DNA of 7,944 nucleotides. Source: an uncultured Megasphaera sp. (GTDB lineage Bacteria; Bacillota; Negativicutes; Veillonellales; Megasphaeraceae). The translations under genes were made by a program, and so were the position numbers. The notes beneath the pieces were generated by a model. The model ran no database searches. It was not told the origin of the DNA and saw only the letters and a program-made list of their open reading frames with translations. The stretch lies in NCBI RefSeq assembly GCF_958350005.1, contig NZ_CATWFF010000095.1, positions 1 through 7,944 on the forward strand. The letters are read 5' to 3'. Positions within the stretch are counted from its first letter, which is position 1. Every line of letters starts with the position of its first letter. Positions 5,564-7,944 of this stretch are shown here, piece by piece.

Positions 5564-6522
5564 CGCTGCCGATATGCCTGTACAGCCTGCTCCATCGTTC
5601 GCATTCCCAAGGCACCTCCTGTCTGCATGACCGTCGTCAGCTGATGCTCACACCCGGTCCGAATAAGCTGGGCCACTGCCGGCGTATGTAATAAAATCTC
5701 CCGCAAAATATACGTTCCCTGTTCATCGCATCGCCGCTGCTGCGCTAAAATCGCCTGCATAACCAGGGCCAGCCGATTTCGTATTTCGTTTTGTTCTTCT
5801 CCGTCATAAGAGCCAGTCAGACGGCTGATAGCCTGCGCCGCCGAACGGGTGTGCAGCGTGGCAAACACGAGATGTCCCGTTTCTGCCGCAGCCAGGGCCG
5901 CACTCATCGTCTCTTTATCCCGCATTTCTCCAATCAGCAGAATATCCGGATCCTGGCGCAGGGCATCCCGGACAGCATCGGCAAAACCGAAAAAATGCGT
6001 TCCCTCTTCACGCTGACTGATCAGGGCCTGCTGCCCGGCAAGGACGTATTCGATAGGATCTTCCAAGGTAATAATGTGGCATGGCCTTTGTTCGTTTACA
6101 TCGCTTAAAATACGCCAGAGAGCCGTCGTCTTGCCGCTTCCTGTAGCTCCGCATATCAATACGAGGCCGTCGTTCAGTCCGCCAAGGCGGTGAAGGAGCG
6201 CTTCATCGGCGTCTGGCGGCAGGAAATGAAGGGGATACAACAGGCGAAGAGCGGCGTGAAAACCGGCGTGCTCTACACTGACATGAAGGCGGCAGCGAAT
6301 GCCTCCGTTCCAGGAAAAAGCAGCAGCACTGTCTCCTCGTTCAGACGGCTCCGGCAGCTGCAGTGTCTGCAGTATTTGCCGAATATCTTGCCTGCAGACG
6401 GCATCCTGGCCCCAAGGCGTCAGGCGCTGCCTGATTCGCAGCAGCGGCAGCCGTCCTTCCTGTAAATGCACATCTGTAGCCCCACTGTCTGCTGCGGCCT
6501 GCAGCACATCGTTCAGTTCCAT
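5560..6522 (-). CDS. pilT: PilT-family pilus retraction ATPase
   Basis: Hexameric ATPase that depolymerises type IV pili, giving retraction, twitching and DNA pulling. The 320-aa protein has an N-terminal segment with ATDVHLQEG (res 15-23), Walker A GATGSGKT (125-132), an Asp box with E154-D155, Walker B with Glu199 in IGEMRD, and a His box TGHLVFATLHT with H217 and H224. The C-terminal part has the PilT-type AVAQLIR (282-288, equivalent of the AIRNLIRE motif) followed by GMRTMEQ. No cysteine knuckle is present, which separates it from PilB. It is slightly shorter than typical PilT (~345 aa). It overlaps pilB by 10 bp and pilC by 4 bp (ATGA), so translation is probably coupled. The start is preceded by the purine-rich GGGAGAAGG. 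PilT directly after PilB implies that the pilus can both extend and retract. Confidence 0.95.
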   Translation of the reverse strand: MELNDVLQAAADSGATDVHLQEGRLPLLRIRQRLTPWGQDAVCRQDIRQILQTLQLPEPSERGDSAAAFSWNGGIRCRLHVSVEHAGFHAALRLLYPLHFLPPDADEALLHRLGGLNDGLVLICGATGSGKTTALWRILSDVNEQRPCHIITLEDPIEYVLAGQQALISQREEGTHFFGFADAVRDALRQDPDILLIGEMRDKETMSAALAAAETGHLVFATLHTRSAAQAISRLTGSYDGEEQNEIRNRLALVMQAILAQQRRCDEQGTYILREILLHTPAVAQLIRTGCEHQLTTVMQTGGALGMRTMEQAVQAYRQR

Positions 6523-7643
6523 AGGCCTTCTCCCATATAGTAAATGCGGCGGATTTCCGCCCTATCGGTCATGCCGGAAGCCAGACTCTGCCGAACCAGA
6601 TGATCCATCAGAATGGCGCCGTCCTGCTGTGCCGCTTCCTGCAGAGCTGCCGTACTGCCGCGCTGCCGTATTCCCTGCCGCATATGGCCATTTACAGGTA
6701 TTACTTCACACAAACAGAACCGGCCGTCATAGCCGCTGTATAAGCAGTGTGCACAGCCTCCCTGCCTGCCCTGACAATGGGGACAGCGTCGTCGGGCCAG
6801 CTGCTGCGACGTAATGCCCAGCAGTGCGTCAGCTACCAGATAGGGCTCTACGCCCATATCCAGAAGCCGCAGCGGTGCTTCTGCAGCCTGGGAAATGTGC
6901 AGCGTACTGAATACGACATGTCCCGTCAGAGCTGCCTGGACAGCAATCTGTGCTGTTTCCGCATCCCGTATTTCTCCGATGACCAGAATATCCGGGTCCT
7001 GACGCAGAAGGGCCCGCAGGCCATTTTGAAAGACCAGGCCTCCTTTGGCATGGATCTGGCTCTGACAAATGCCGTCTATCTTGTATTCGACAGGATCTTC
7101 CAGGGTTGCAATGCTGATTTCCGGCCGGTCCAGTTCCCGTAAGACCGAATAGAGCGTTGTCGTCTTGCCGCTGCCCGTAGCCCCGCCATACAGAAACAGC
7201 CCTTTTTTGCGCCTTGTAAGATCCCGCAGCAGCGCAACTACGGCCTGATCCATGCCCAGACAGTCCAGATCAAGCTGAATTCCCTGTGCATCCAGCAGGC
7301 GGATGACCGTCTTTTCTCCCCGCACGGTGGGCATCGTACTGATTCGCATATCCACCGTATGATCACTGCAGGTCCATACAAAACGGCCGTCCTGAGGGAG
7401 CCGCTTATTGGCAACATCCATACTGGCCATAATTTTTATCCGCGCCGTTACCATATCCAGCCGTTCCTTCTCCAGCAGGCCTGCTGTATGGAGAACGCCG
7501 TCACGGCGCAGGCGCACGCGTACATGCTGATCCATGGGCTCAATATGAATATCGCTGACACGATGGCGTACAGCCTGATCGAGCAGCAGTTTTACGATGT
7601 CCTGCACCTGTCCCCGACGTAACAACGTCTGCCATTCCTGCAT
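6513..7643 (-). CDS. pilB: PilB/GspE-family pilus assembly ATPase (short form)
   Basis: Cytoplasmic hexameric ATPase that powers pilin polymerisation through the platform protein PilC. The 376-aa product shows, in order, an N2-type domain containing SDIHIEP (res 30-36), Walker A GATGSGKT (154-161), an Asp box LEDPVEY (181-187), Walker B ILVIGE with catalytic Glu224, and a His box with H242 and H249. A four-cysteine zinc knuckle follows (C287, C290, C297, C300). Four cysteines and an assembly-type core favour PilB/ComGA over PilT. It begins almost directly at the N2 domain, so the MshEN-like N-terminal region of ~560-aa PilB proteins is absent; the size matches ComGA of Bacillus. The ATG is preceded by AAGGAGG with 5-nt spacing. 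It is the first gene of the operon, and its TGA stop overlaps the next start by 10 bp. Confidence 0.95.
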   Translation of the reverse strand: MQEWQTLLRRGQVQDIVKLLLDQAVRHRVSDIHIEPMDQHVRVRLRRDGVLHTAGLLEKERLDMVTARIKIMASMDVANKRLPQDGRFVWTCSDHTVDMRISTMPTVRGEKTVIRLLDAQGIQLDLDCLGMDQAVVALLRDLTRRKKGLFLYGGATGSGKTTTLYSVLRELDRPEISIATLEDPVEYKIDGICQSQIHAKGGLVFQNGLRALLRQDPDILVIGEIRDAETAQIAVQAALTGHVVFSTLHISQAAEAPLRLLDMGVEPYLVADALLGITSQQLARRRCPHCQGRQGGCAHCLYSGYDGRFCLCEVIPVNGHMRQGIRQRGSTAALQEAAQQDGAILMDHLVRQSLASGMTDRAEIRRIYYMGEGLWN

Positions 7644-7669
7644 ATAGTCCTCCTTTCTCCCCTGAACCC

Positions 7670-7698
7670 ATCATACCACAGGATTTTCTTCATCTGAA
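7670..7698 (-). promoter_or_regulatory. Sigma-70-type promoter for the pil operon
   Basis: On the minus strand TTCAGA (7693-7698; 4 of 6 matches to TTGACA) and TATGAT (7670-7675; 5 of 6 to TATAAT) are separated by exactly 17 bases. A TG one base before the -10 makes it an extended -10 element. Transcription would start near 7663, giving a 5' leader of about 20 bases that contains AAGGAGG before pilB. No other pair of comparable quality was seen in 7644-7828. One copy of the 10-nt repeat TCTTCATCTG overlaps the -35. Confidence 0.65.
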
Positions 7699-7765
7699 AA
7701 AGTTTAATCTTTCTCTAATGCAGAACAAGTCATTTATCATCGTTTGTTAATACTGTCTTCATCTG
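7687..7765. repeat. 10-nt direct repeat near the pil promoter
   Basis: TCTTCATCTG occurs at 7687-7696, overlapping the -35 box, and at 7756-7765, 69 bases away. It could be a regulator site or chance. Confidence 0.35.
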
Positions 7766-7828
7766 TCTCTCATGTAAGCCAATATTGCACGATGTTGAAG
7801 GAAATTGGCGGAAAATGACCGAAACAGC

Positions 7829-7873
7829 AAAACACCGGCCAGTGAGTTCATCACGCTCACTGGCCGGTGTTTT
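7829..7873. terminator. Strong bidirectional terminator hairpin
   Basis: An 18-bp perfect stem (arms 7829-7846 and 7856-7873) with a GC-rich core and a 9-base loop. The AAAA/TTTT at its base gives U-rich tails on both strands (TTTTGTTTG on plus, TTTTGCTGTTTC on minus). It can stop transcripts from either direction and separates the pil promoter from the gene to the right. Confidence 0.85.
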
Positions 7874-7890
7874 GTTTGTATTGTATGAGT

Positions 7891-7913
7891 AAAAAGGGAG
7901 ATTATATCCTCCC
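7891..7913 (-). terminator. Small intrinsic terminator after the right-hand gene
   Basis: On the minus strand GGGAG and CTCCC (a five-base-pair stem with an 8-base loop, arms 7909-7913 and 7896-7900) are followed by TTTTT (7891-7895). It lies just after the presumed TAA at 7930-7932. The CTCCCC/GGGGAG arms at 7909-7924 can form an alternative hairpin with a 4-base loop that uses the same bases. Confidence 0.55.
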
Positions 7914-7929
7914 CTGATGGGGAGCTGAA

Positions 7930-7944
7930 TTATTTGGCAATAGC
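7930..7944 (-). CDS. 3' end of an upstream minus-strand gene (partial, uncertain)
   Basis: One minus-strand frame reads Ala-Ile-Ala-Lys then TAA right at the window edge, directly followed by hairpins that look like terminators. This position fits the tail of a neighbouring gene that continues beyond the window. Only four codons are visible, so no function can be given, and the reading frame is an inference from the terminators that follow. Confidence 0.35.
   Translation of the reverse strand, partial: AIAK

Noticed and set aside
1..7944. CRISPR array, tRNA or rRNA
   Set aside because: No regularly spaced repeat series and no tRNA- or rRNA-like stretch was seen on either strand.

Overview
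The window holds a nearly complete type IV pilus / competence-pseudopilus operon. It has eleven genes, all on the minus strand, so transcription runs from about 7660 down to about 90. Base composition is roughly half G+C, most genes carry strong AGGAGG-type ribosome binding sites, and genes are packed with overlaps or gaps of a few bases. The mix of a short ComGA-sized assembly ATPase, a PilT and a PilM-PilN-PilO set suggests a Firmicutes-type bacterium. A diderm Negativicutes lineage (Megasphaera/Dialister-like) is a reasonable guess, but nothing here proves the taxon.

Layout in order of transcription. The upstream region (7644-7944) holds the last codons of a neighbouring minus-strand gene, a small terminator or alternative hairpin, an 18-bp perfect hairpin that can act as a bidirectional terminator, and a good promoter. 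Then come pilB (assembly ATPase), pilT (retraction ATPase), pilC (platform protein), pilA (major prepilin) and pilD (prepilin peptidase). Four minor prepilins follow in the order H-I-J-K, then PilM-like, PilN and PilO-like alignment-complex proteins. A long hairpin followed by six U residues, just after pilO, ends the operon. The extreme left end carries a 15-nt direct repeat that may be the edge of another element.

How the genes work together (known for the families, inferred here): PilD cleaves the leaders of PilA and the minor pilins. The H-I-J-K set primes and caps the fibre. PilC with PilB adds pilin subunits, PilT removes them, and PilM/N/O connect the motor to the envelope. No secretin (PilQ), PilP, or DNA-uptake gene is in the window.

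Unusual points: all four minor pilins lack glutamate at mature position +5, while keeping Asn-Gly before the cleavage site. pilA is bracketed by an exact 18-bp direct repeat that contains the ribosome binding sites of pilA and pilD. PilB lacks the usual N-terminal domain and has a compact CxxC-x6-CxxC knuckle. PilD lacks the methyltransferase half. The PilM-like protein has lost recognisable nucleotide-binding motifs. Several leaders are encoded out of frame inside the 3' end of the preceding gene.
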